From Archilochus colubris (Eukaryota > Chordata > Aves > Apodiformes > Trochilidae): 64,000 nt of DNA. Location of the stretch: assembly GCA_023079485.1 (NCBI GenBank), contig CM041091.1, forward strand, positions 33,254,146-33,318,145. Reading direction: 5' to 3'. Positions 27,301 to 39,300 of the stretch are shown piece by piece (within the stretch, counting starts at the first letter, position 1; each line of letters opens with the position of its first letter). The notes under the pieces were generated by a model. That model searched no databases, had not been told where the DNA came from, and saw only the letters and a list, made by a program, of their open reading frames with translations. A program made the translations under genes and the position numbers.

Positions 27301-30300
27301 GAGTTTTTCATGTTATCCCAAATTTATTTTAGCCAAGCCTCAGAGCTGAGGTGCAATTTAATAATTGCAATTAAGGGGATGTGTATGTAGGGTCAGTACA
27401 GACAGCTTGGTGTCCATCCAGGTGTTTTCTGCAGTAGCTGATAGCACCAGGTTCTTGGTCTCAGTAAAAAGCTGAGAACTTGATGTTCTAATTGACCTGC
27501 CTAGAGGCTGACACTTTGCTTCACTGTCTCTTAAGTACAGCAGTGCTCCTAAAATGCAATTGCATCTGGGAAAGTGATGAGGAGACCTGTGTTTGGGTTT
27601 TCAGTCCTTCCCTTGGAGAAGGGGAGAAGCAATTTTCTGCAGTCGTTTTGCTGAGCTGTTGGCTCCCCGGGTGCACAGAGGGAGAGTGCTCCTTACAGCA
27701 GCCTTGCTGAAATAAAAAGAACAGCACAAGTACAGCTGATAACATTCTGGTTTATTTTATTAGTGTTTTACTTTCTAGGAGTCATTAAGCAGAATTAAGG
27801 GACTTTTGGTTTTGATGCTTTTTTCACTTAAAGCACTAAAAACGTGATGTTTGCCTGGTGGGTGTTGGTTTGGGTCTGTGTGGCTAAAAGCACAGAGCTG
27901 AGTTGTGTGGTTTGTCCCACCCAGTTCCTAACCAGGCCTGTTCTAAGGTTTTTCTATTCTGATATTTTCTTTTTTTGGGAAAGACACTCAATTTCTTCAA
28001 AGCCATGCCCTGCACAGCCTAAGAAGCAATTACACGTTCCTCTTGGCTTAAATTAATTCCACGTGTTGCTGCGTTTGTCTTGGATGCTGTTAAATGCAGT
28101 GATTTTTTTTTTTTTTTAATTAATTTTAAAACTTTTTTATTTACTGTGACTAAAAGATTCCCCTTCCACCTCCCAGTTTCTGTAGCTTTCTAAGAATCCC
28201 CTGTTTTTTGTTTGTTTTTTTGTTCTCAGGGGGCTCCTACCTCAAAGGGTGAGGAGGAGGAACTGATTTGTTTGCAGCTTGTCTATATATTTTTCAATAT
28301 GAGTTTATGCTGTTTTGAAACTATTACTGTATTTCTGGAATCTTCTAAATCTGGATTTAGAATGTATTTTTTCAGAAGAACAGTGCTGGCCGCTTGCAGT
28401 CCTGTCTGTTGAAGAGATTTTTTTTTTTTTCCTTGTAACACTTAAGATAAGTTGGATGCAGGAGACCCCTGTGTTATAAATAGTGTGTGTCCCAGGGGCT
28501 GCAGTGCAGGAGGTGTCTGGTTATTTCCCAGCAAGGCATCCCAGTATAGTGCCTCTTCTCATGGGGGGGTTTAACTGGGACACTGGAAGCACTGGAGAAA
28601 ACCCTGGGGGAGCAGAAGCAACACCTGAAAGCAAGGTTAGACATGAGAAAGAGCAAGGAGTGGGCTTTGATTAGGGACAAAATGTCATTTTGGAGGAGAT
28701 CTATTAAAAATAATGTGTCTTTCGTGCTGTTAAAAGCAAGTCTGTGTAAATTTACTCTTAGATTTATCCAGGGGTATGGAGAATTATAGCAACCTGTGCC
28801 TTGAGCTCAGGGAGGAAAAACCCTTCCCAGGGCCACTTGTACTGGTGCTCTTTTCTTTGCTGCTGAGCTGAGAAGTTTGGAAAGGTTGAGTCTGGTTTTG
28901 CCAAGGTTACAGGAACACCTTCCTGCAAAAACACCTGTAGTGAAATGAGGCAACCAGGTGCCACTAATTAGCAGGTAGTGGGCATGAGCCTAATGAGCCC
29001 ACCTGTGCCTGATTAGGGTGGGCCCCAACTGTGCATGAGCAGGATTAGGGGGTCAATAAAAGGTGAGGCTTGAAGCACAGGCTCAGCTCAGTCCTGAGCA
29101 AGCCAGCAGAGAGGTCAGTCGGATCTGGAGCAGTAGCACCAAGCCAGGCTGATGAATCCTGAGGGCACCAGACCCAGAGCACTATTTGTGCACTTCTGCT
29201 GAACACCTTGGAGCCCCGTGCCCTAAGAGAGGTTTGTCTTGCAACATCTGGTGGAGGATTCGGGCACAGACCTTGATCCAGCCCCTGCTCAGAGGAACCA
29301 GAAGATTTTGAGCCAGTTTGGTGCAAACTAACATCAGCAGAGAACCCAAGGAGTTGGGTAAGAAGATCTATTACCTTCTTTCTATATCACTGACTCAAAA
29401 AGAAAAAGATGGGACTGTCATCAAGCACCCCCACTAATGAGAAGCTGTTAGTGTTTACTGGAAGAGGTTCTAGCTGTGTCTTCACAGACTCCAGACCTCT
29501 TTGGGTACCCAGTAAATGGACATGCCCTGCCATGACCAGATCTCTAATGGACAACCCGACAGCCATTCCTGACAAAGATGCATCATCCAGCAGGTCAAAC
29601 AACTTGTTTTGGACATCTCATGCCTTTTAACTTCACATATTTTTTGTGTTCCTTTTAAAAAAAAAACCAAAAAGGGTGTGTGTGGGGGAAAGTGTAGTGT
29701 AATGAAGCAACCAGGTGCCACTAATGAACAGGTAGTGGGCATGAGCCTAACGAGCCCACCTGTGCCTGATTAGGGTGGGCCCCAACTGTGCATGAGCAGG
29801 ATTAGGGGGTCAATAAAAGGTGAGGCTTGAAGCAGAGGCTCAGCTCAGTCCTGAGCAAGCCAGCAGAGAGGTCAGTTGAATGTGAAGCAGTAGCACCAAG
29901 CCAGGTTGATGAATCCTGAGGGCACCAGACCCAGAGCATTATTTGTGCCCTTCTGCTGGAACACCTCGGAGCCCCGTGCCCTAAGAGAGGTTTGTCTTGC
30001 AACATCTGGTGGAGAATTTGGGCACAGACCTTGATCCAGCCCCTGCTCAGATGAACCAGGAGAAAAGGGAGCCAGTTCGGTGCAAACTAACATCAGAAAA
30101 CCCAAGGAATTGGGTAAGAAGATCAACTACCTTCCTTCTCTATCACTGACTCACTAAGAAAAAGGCAAAGATGGGACTGAAATCAAGCATCCCTGCTAAT
30201 GAGAAGCCAATGACATGGACGAAGGAGCAAGAACTCTCCGCCTCCCTGTCCACTGTGGCCGTGTGGGAACTTTGGCAGAGGTCAGTGACTTGTCCCAGAA

Positions 30301-33300
30301 AATCAACCGCGTGCTGGAAGTCCAAATTAGTTACAAGGATCCATCTACAGGTCAGTGGGTAGGGCCCAAGCTGCTACTGTTTACTGGAAGAGGTTCTAGC
30401 TGTGTCTCCACAGACTCCAGACCTCTTTAGATACCCAGTAAATGGACACGCTCTGCTGTGACTAGATCATTAATGGACACCGATGCGTCATCCAGCAGCT
30501 CAAACTGAATAACCTTGCTGAATTCCTGTGTTTGGACATTGTATGCTTTTGAACTTCACATATTTTTGTGTTCCTTTTCAAAAACAACAAAACAAAAAAA
30601 CCACAAAAAACCAAAACAAACCCTAAAAAAAACCAAAACAAAAAAGAAAAGGGGAAGAATTGTCATTTTTGTTGTATTTGTGTTTATTAGAACATATGTA
30701 CTTATTACAGTTGTCATTGTAATGGTAGTTCTTCAGAAAAAAAAAGGGGGGGGTGGAGGAAAGTGTAGTGAAATGAGGCAACCAGGTGCCACTAATTACC
30801 AGGTAGTGGGCATGAGCCTAATGAGCCCACTTGTACCTGATTAGGGTGGGCCCCAACTGTGCATGAGCAGGATTAGGGGGTCAATAAAAGGTGAGGCTTG
30901 AAGCAGAGGCTCAGCTCAGTCCTGAGCAAGCCAGCAGAGAGGTCAGTGGAATCTGGAGCAGTAGCACCGAGCCAGGCTGATGAATCCTGAGGGTACCAGA
31001 CCCAGAGCACTATTTGTGCACTTCTGCTGGAACACCTTGGAGCCCCGTGCCCTAAAAGAGGTTTGTCTTGCAGCAAACACCTCCTAGGAAATGTAAATGT
31101 GTATGAAAAACCAAAGGAAAGCACCACAGCACACCTGGTCTGATGCTGGGAGTTGGGAACAGGTGATGGGTTTTGGTGTGTTTTTAGGTAATAGATAAAA
31201 TGCTACGTGGAACTGGTTATTGAAAAGATTTTGTCTTCTCTCCCTCCCTCTCCAAGGGCATATTTCCTGCCTCCTATATACACCTCAAGGAAGCAATAGT
31301 TGAAGGCAAAGGGTAAGTTTGATGTGAAAACAGTGAAAATCCACTTAAATTTCTGTTGGCATGGTTTTGGTGTATTATCGAGTAACTTACACTAATTTAC
31401 AGGGTTTTTTTTAACCATTTTTCTTTATAACTTTATTGCTTCTTTGACTAATAATTACCTAGATTAACTTCCTCCAGTCCTTGTTCCCCATTTCAGTTCC
31501 AGTTTTCCCAACTTCTTTTCTCTTCCAGCACTTGAATCTTAAGCCTTCTGCCTGGGATATTAAAAGAGACCTTTGATATGAAAGGCCCTTCTTTTATACA
31601 GGAGGAATTTGAACTAATTTCTCAATTCCCTCTTCAATAAATCTTGTGGACTGGACTGCTTGCTGAAAGCCATTATTTAGGCATAATTTTGTGCCTTCCT
31701 GAGAAATTCTGTAGTATTGTTTGTTTTGATTCTCCTGCTCCCTTGCCTGATGTCTGTGACACTAAATAGTTTGGGCTATCTTTTGTTATTTAACAGCTAT
31801 TCAAGTTCAGATCCTGATGTATCAAATCAGCATTGTAATGCATGTAAAAGTTCATTAAATTGATCCAAAGTTTAGCTAAACAACAGGAAAAAAAAATCTG
31901 AACCCCGTAAGGGAATATGGACTGAAATGAATAAATAATTAACCCAGGTATGAAATGGGGTGAAACAGGATTAAAGTATTTTATTCCCTTGTTCCTGATT
32001 TATTTTTATATGCTGTTAAATATGTAAATGATAAGTACTAATCATGAGATTGCTGTGTAATGACATCTTTCTTGCTGATTACCAAACTGCCTTTAAGTAC
32101 TGTACTTCTGGAATATTAAAAGATCTGGCTGTTGTTTTTCCCTTTAATGGCACATAATTTTAAACCAAATCCTACAGAAACTTAAGGGGAATGACTTGAA
32201 TGCTTAATTTTTCTTGGCCAGATCATTATTTTGAAAATCAATTCAGGATAAGTATCAGGGAGTTGTAGGTTGTGCATATCTGGCTCTCATCTTGATTGCT
32301 TCTCGTGCAATTAGGGTCTTGGTAACAAGTGGTATTGGGAGTTATCCTTATCTTGTGAGTGTAGAAATAAGGAGAAGAGAAGGAAAAAAAAGTGTTCTAG
32401 TCTCAGCCTATCAAAGTACCCTTCACATCACCTTGCTGTACTGGTGTCCATCACTTATAATACATTCTTTTTTAAAGTCAGAAATTAAGTGTTATTATTT
32501 TCCACCCTGTTACTATTGAATCATCTTGGAAAATGAACATTTTCTTCAGAAATGATTGTGCCATCCCAACGAAACTAATGCTCAATTTACTCTTTTTTTT
32601 TCCCTTTAAAGACAACATGAAACAGTTATACCCAACGAGCTCCCCTTGATCCAGGAGGTCACCACAACCCTGAGGGAATGGTCTATAATATGGAGGCAAT
32701 TATATGTTGTAAGTACCAACAGGGAAACTCTTGACCACAGTGCCCAGCTTGTGAAATAGCCTTGCTGTGAAAGGCAGAGGGAGAAATAAGAAGGAACTGT
32801 TAATAAAATTCGACTCCTGTTGCTGTTTTTAAAGGCCACTTTTAATTCTGAAAAGCTGCTTATCTTCTATGTTAAGACACAGGTGTTTCTTTTGAATGTT
32901 TTCTTGAATATTCTCTATTTTTCTGGCAGAATCAGGTTTTTCAAGGGTGTTACCTCTGTGTAGCAACAAATTGCCAAGCAGTTATGAGCTCTGTTTCATG
33001 GGACACCATACAGGATACATTGGATTTTTAAGAGGCATTCTGAACTTCTCCTAAAATCATCATAAAGGAATTAATAAAATGGTTTTGAGGGCAGTTGTTT
33101 GAGAGGTTATCCTGAGTCTGAAATGTGGTATTGCCTGAGGCCAGACATACCACTTGCAGAACTGCACAAGACTTGGTTGTGGTGCATGTGGAATAAGGAA
33201 GAGGGAACAGCAAGAGACATTGTTAGAAGTTTTCTTACCAAGACTTGTGTGAGTTTGGTTTTTTTGTAGCAGTAACTTCTGGGAAATAAGAAAATTTTCC

Positions 33301-36300
33301 TACTCTGGGAATCACTTGTTCTGACCAGTAATGTTTAACATCTCATTTGTCATGCATTTCCTTCCCTGAAGCCACATAAACAGCTGAACAACACTGCACT
33401 GCTTTGGTAATAACTCTGAATTCAGAGCAGGTGAGGTGTGGTGCTACCAGCAGCCTCAATCCCTTCTACAGCTTTACTCTGAGTAGTTGATCATGGAGTG
33501 AGTGTTTATAGTTTGTACTCAAGGAAATTGTTAGAATAATTGCACATCAACTGTTAGAAAGAATATTGGTGCACTGGGATTGTCTCTTCAAAGGAAATTG
33601 GGTTTAATGAATCTGATTTCAAACTAGTCAGTCTGCAGACTGGAGAGGTGTTCCATGTTTTCCACATCTTGCCTATCAAAAGCCATTAAATGGCCACATC
33701 TAGGCCTTTATTCAGTTGGTAATTTGTGTTGGAATACTGAAGAGGTATTCAGTTTTGTCTTGCAGCTAGATGAAGGACATGCCATGTCCTTTGCTCAGTG
33801 GTTTGTGCTTGTCTGCAGCATTGAAAATCACCAACATCTTTCCCATTAGGATTTGTCTGTGTGTAGCTTCCAGCCATATGTGCCTGGTGTGTCTTTCCCT
33901 GCTACATTAAAGAGCTTTTAATAATGGGTATTTTCTCTCTGTGAAGGCTCTTACACTGTAATCAAGTCAGCTTTTTGATACTCTGAACAGACTGAAGTCT
34001 TTAAGTTTCACAGTTAGATGTTTTTTTCCCCTGGAGTCTTTTCAGTCATTATATCCTTTTCCTGCACCTTGTGCAGTTTTTTTGTTGCCTTTTATACAAA
34101 GGAGCAAATTTTACTTGAATTATTTAATTAATCCAGTGCTTTTCAGTCAGACAAGGCCTGGGTAGAGTGAGAGAGATGCCTATGGGTGTCCTGAACACCT
34201 CGTGGATGTAGGGTGCTTAGGAAGCTGTATTTTTTTTAGGACTGTATTGAACTAGTGGCTTGGATTTTAAGGGTTATGAAGCCAGTAAGAGGGACTGCTT
34301 CTGGGTGAGATCAAATCCTTCAGGTCCTCTGTGTCCTCTTTGTCTTCATGCTGACTTGCACAATAAAAATAGACCCTTGCTCAGTGATTTCAGGTTTGTT
34401 GTTGGTTTGCACTAAACGTGTGTGTATGTGCTGTCTGCAGTTTAAACCAACATGAAAAACCTCCAAAAGTTCCTGTTTTGTGGGCATGCACATATAAAAA
34501 AAGCTCTGGAAAAGTTTTCTTCCATTATAAATCTGGGAATTTATCTTCCCATATCCTGGCTTGGCAGAACATTGCTGAGGAAAGTGTGTGTGTGCTGTTG
34601 TGCATTATTTAATAGCTGTTGCTGCAGCTGTTAAAAGAAGTTTATAAAAGTTGAAGTTTAGTGCTTTCCTGGTTTTTACTTTCCTTCAGATGTTACCTGT
34701 GGACTCCTAGGATACTGATGTGCTGAGCTGTGTGCACAGAGATTTTAAAGTGTTATTCTGAAGGTTGAATTTCTGGGGGAGAATTCTGCAGATGGGAGCG
34801 TTGCAGAACTCGAGCCTCTTGCTGTTAAACTGCACCATTTTTAGTTCTGCTCTACTCAGAATAGAGAATTATTGAATGAAGTTGCTCTGAACCATGAAAA
34901 GAGTTATTTTTCCCTTGAATTGCCTGCTCTTAAGTGTGTATGACCTGGGTTTTAAGCTGACACCATCTCCTTATTTACATAGATAAGACTCTTTGTACTC
35001 AGTCTTCTGTGCTATATGAAGTTAGGTTTCTATTTTAGGGATAATTGCAGACCATTACCCTTTTGAATTCCTATTTTCACGGTTTCTTTATGTGTTTAGA
35101 AGATGCTCAGGAGACTTGAAATCTAACTGGTTACCCATATTTTTCCTCCAAACAGCAAGATAACAGAGAAATGTTCCGCAGCGTTCGGCACATGATCTAT
35201 GATCTGATCGAGTGGAGATCTCAGATCCTGTCTGGGACCCTGCCCCAAGATGAGCTCAAAGAACTGAAAAAGAAAGTGACTGCCAAAATTGATTATGGCA
35301 ACAGGTTGGTGAGCAAGTTTCCAAGTGTTTCTGCTTAAAAGCAAACCAGCTTGTGTGATACACATTTATCTGTAGATGACTTCTTGTAGGATTTTTTTAA
35401 TTCCTGTATTTATAGAGATGTAGGAGTGTATTAACAGTTTATCTACTTATAGATAAACTGTTATATTTATATATTATAAACTATTTATAATAGTTTATAA
35501 TATATATATTTATATAAATATATAGTTTTATCTATAAATAACATAGGTAAATTATTTATAAATTTATCTATAAATTATCAGTTATCTATAGATGAGTTCT
35601 TGCAGGATTTTTTCAATTCCTGTATTTATAGAGATGGAGGAGTGTATTAACAGTTTATCTATTTATAGATAAATTATCTATAAATTATCATTTATCTATA
35701 GATGACTCCTTGCAGGGTTTTTTAATTCCTGCATTTATAGAGATGTAGGAGTGTATTAACAGTCCTACAGCAAGATGAAGAAGGAAGCTGCTACAACATC
35801 TTTAAAGGATGTGAATCATAATATGAAAAGTGGAATCCATGTGCAGCACTCTTGCTCGATGGTATTATCAATTCCATACTGGTAGGAAGCTGTAACTGTT
35901 AAGGTCAGTTGGAAACTGCAAGTAGAAAAAAAAAATAATTTCAACTCTACTTGCTTTAGCAGCATGAACAGTTATTGCCTTTTCAACACCACCAGCTGTG
36001 TGTGCCCTGAAGTCACATAGCTGTAATGTGATGTTGAAGGATTTGGCTCAAAAAGCAGAGCTCAGCTCATTGTTCCTCTGCTTCTATAGTGTCCAGCCTG
36101 TAGCAGCAGTTTAACAGACAGACTTAATAAAAGAAAGTATCTGTTTAACAGAAGGGAATGGAGATTGGGGAGGAAATATTTACCAAAAAAAGACAGTTGT
36201 AGAAGGTGCATATGAAGGTGGATGTGGCACTCAGTGCCATGGTCTAGCAACTGCTCCGGTGGGTCAAGGGTTGGACTAGATGATCTCTGAGGTCCCTTCC

Positions 36301-39300
36301 AACCCGGCTAATTCTATGATTCTATGATTCTATGTTAGATGTGTTGGTAGTTCAGAGGTGTTAACTCTCCAAGCAGTAGTCTGGATTTAGGCAGTTTTTT
36401 CAAGTATAAGTTTTAGTCGTCAGTGTTAGAAGTTGTCAGTGCAGTTATTGCTTTTCTAGTTTTGTTTGAAACTGAGAAGTGGTTCCTCACTTTTCAATCA
36501 GGAAATTATTAGAAGCAGCATTTTGAATACTGAGAGATCCAGCCTTGTGCAGCCACTGCACACCTGGGGATGGAAAAAGTTTTCAGCAAGCCAGTCTTCA
36601 GCTCCTTTGTGATGTAAATAACTCCTCAGCTTTCAGCTATTTGTGTTTTATTCCTGAAGAGCTGCCAAATTTGCAGTATTTCTGCTCAGGCACTTTCTCA
36701 GCAAAAGCTGTGCTTTTAAAAAAAATAATTAAAAATAATCATCAGTAAGTGCATTCCAGTCAGTAATTAGCATTTATAATGCAAGATATGGACTGTTGTA
36801 CCTCGGTAGGCAATTAACCAGATGTTGTTGATATTTGTTTGGCTACTGTATTTTACCATCTGGCTAAGGAGTTTGTTACAGTCACACTGAATAACCTCCA
36901 GATGCTCAGCCTTCAGATACAATGGAACATCTTGTGCTGCACTTTATATTCATAACATTCTGATGGACTAATTAAGTGAGCAGAACATTCTCTGTGGAGT
37001 GCAGGAGGGAAGTGAGTTTGAACGTCTGAGTAAATACTCACGAGTGAAAGATACCATATGTTTCTAATGGAGTCATATATTCACTTTTGTTTTCAATAAG
37101 CACGAGTGATTATTTCAGAATCCAGACAGAATGAATTCGTTATGAGTTTCATAAATGTTTTCTGATCTAATCATATACCAACTTCTCCTGCTTTCTGAAA
37201 TACTGATCCAGAAATCAAGATTTATTTTTTTTTTTCTATAAACAGAGACAGCGTTTTCACCTCCTGTTGTCAAAATAACTGAGGAAGTAAAAATGCTTTT
37301 GTGAATTCGTGTTTTTTAATGTTTTCCTGAAATTGGGTCAGGTAATTGTGTTGTGAAAACATGGGTTTTGTTGAGCTGCAAAAAATCTGTAACTGGGATG
37401 CTTAGGAAAAAGTGTCAGTGTTTTTCCAAGCATCATTTGCAAGTTAGAGGATAAAACAAAGGAGCTGAATCAGAAGAGTGTTTGCTTCTATTTATTTGAC
37501 AGCTTGTGCAAACCTTCCTGTCCTCTAGGTGTGGTGTAGGCTGAATGATGGTTTTTTCCCCTGCAGAGGAGTCTCTGCTGTTGTTCATCCAGGGCTGGTG
37601 GTTACCATACAAGTGGTCAGTGAATATGTCTCCTGCTGGGGCTGGAAACAATTGTAGGGAAGAACAAGACAATTTTGGCTATTTTTGTTTTGTTTAAAAG
37701 GTGAAACCATTTTCTCATTGGGAAATTCATCTGGGAGCTTGGTGTTCCAGGGATGCTTAAGAGAGTTTCATGATTATGTCCAGGTACAGAGTAGAGCTTG
37801 GGAGATGTTGGTTAATGAGCTGCTGCCTGCACTCTGCAGCTTGAATGAGGTTTTTTTGTCCATCTTTGAGTCAGTGCAGTGCCATTAATTGGAGGGGTTT
37901 GTGTGTTGACCCTTCTCAAGGCTTGGTTTAACACCTTCAGGGTGAGGAGAGATCCTCTGAGGACATGAAACACGTCTGTCTGCTGCAGCTCCTGTGACTG
38001 TGGGTCATGTCCAAAGGGAAATTGCTCTCAATGGATGAGATGTCTTTGGATGGCTTATTAGGCACTGCAGGTTTGATTTAAGTTCATTGATCAAACATAT
38101 TTCAAAGGCAAAGTTAGAGCAGCCCCACGATGGGTGTTGACTGCAGGGTTTGAAGAAAATAGGGACCATATGGGGTTGAAATGGGGGTGAGGAGGTCAGG
38201 TGTAGGGAAGATGGGAAGAGAAATGCAGATCAGTGTAGCACTAATGTTTTTTTTTTATCCTTGGTTCTCTCTCTAATAAGATGGGAAAATGTGGAAGATC
38301 ATTCCTAAGGCTGGATTTGATCATAGCAGAACCCTTCTTCCCCTCTTTAGAAGGGAACTGTGGACCCCAGTGTTCTGCTGGCAGAAATCTGGCTGCTGCT
38401 GTAAATAAAGAGAACCAATTTGTGCCTTTTTTTCTCTTGTAGGTTTTTGGTAAAGCATGAGTATGGGGAGTGGGACAAAAGGGACTGAAGTGGTTGTTCA
38501 AGCTGTCAGATGAATTGAAGGAGGAGACAAAGTCTCTTGCAGATTTAGTTGTTTAAGAAATTACTTCCCCAGCTGTTGTGCTATTTAATTTGCATTGATT
38601 CTTTCTGTGCTGTGGGAAAAAGTGACTTTCAGGCAGGGATGGTTATCCTCCAGGGCTGGTGACATGCTAAATTGTTCTATCATGTATCAAATATTTCCTT
38701 TAAATTGTATTTTTAAGCATTTATTTGAGCGTAGTTAATTCACAGGCGTTTTTTTTTGTTTGTTTGTTTGTTTAGAATTCTTGATTTAGATCTGGTTGTT
38801 AGAGATGAAGATGGCAATATTTTGGACCCAGAGCAGACCAGCACAATTAGCCTTTTCAGAGCACATGAAATAGCTTCCAAGCAAGTTGAAGAGAGGCTAC
38901 AGGAAGAAAAAGTAAGATGTACCATGCACTGCAGCTTTTCCCTTTGAGACTTAGAACTGTGGCTTATTTTTAGCATTGGTAATGAAGAATTTGATACATT
39001 TATGAGTAGTTTTAAGGCTTAAATATTTGGTAAAACGTGTGTGCAATTTGTTGTTAATCTCATATGCTGTTAATCTAATGTTGTTAATATAAACTGAGAT
39101 TACAGGAGTAGATACTCATCACAAAATCCCCCTTCTGTCCATTTTAGGAGCATTTTACAGTGGCTGGATATCTGTTAAGCTGTTACATTTAAATTTTTTG
39201 GTTGTTCTTGAATTGCAGTCTCAGAAACAGAATATTGATATCAACAGACAAGCCAAGTTTGCTGCCACTCCTTCATTTGCTTTATTTGTAAATTTAAAAA

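Larger units (their letters stand above)
28936..31075 (+). mobile_element. Compound, internally deleted endogenous retrovirus: LTR-body-LTR-body-LTR
   Basis: Three LTRs of about 312 bp (TG...CA ends) alternate with two short bodies of 446 and 759 bp, the whole bounded by a 6-bp duplication. Both bodies start with a putative primer-binding segment and a Gag start with an N-myristoylation motif. Both then jump to the C-terminal end of an integrase and finish in a purine-rich tract. Protease, reverse transcriptase, most of integrase and nearly all of env are absent, so no copy is competent. The layout resembles TRIM-type tandem elements, or a recombined defective provirus. The integrase tail ([15 protein letters not shown]) resembles beta/alpharetrovirus-like families; exact family membership is not known to me. 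Confidence 0.85.
27127..31256 (+). other. DOCK1: DOCK1 intron 3 (4.1 kb) containing an ERV
   Basis: Unremarkable AT-rich sequence up to about 28929, with a T-run at about 28104-28118. The compound LTR element (28930-31081 with its duplications) follows, then 175 bases to exon 4. The element lies in the sense orientation of DOCK1. Confidence 0.9.
35305..38775 (+). other. DOCK1: DOCK1 intron 6 (3.5 kb)
   Basis: Contains the AT-rich triplicated repeat at 35371-35764, a CR1 tail at 36211-36334 and a TTTG microsatellite immediately before the acceptor. No gene recognised. Confidence 0.85.

Noticed and set aside
29249..29266. A tRNA-gene-like motif (GGATTCGGG) in the ERV
   Set aside because: It sits where a retroviral primer-binding site belongs and has no surrounding cloverleaf, so it was treated as a putative primer site without tRNA assignment.
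29045..31127. Three similar minus-strand frames (93, 67 and 84 codons)
   Set aside because: They recur because the three LTRs are copies of one sequence; they run antisense through R/U5 and have no known counterpart.
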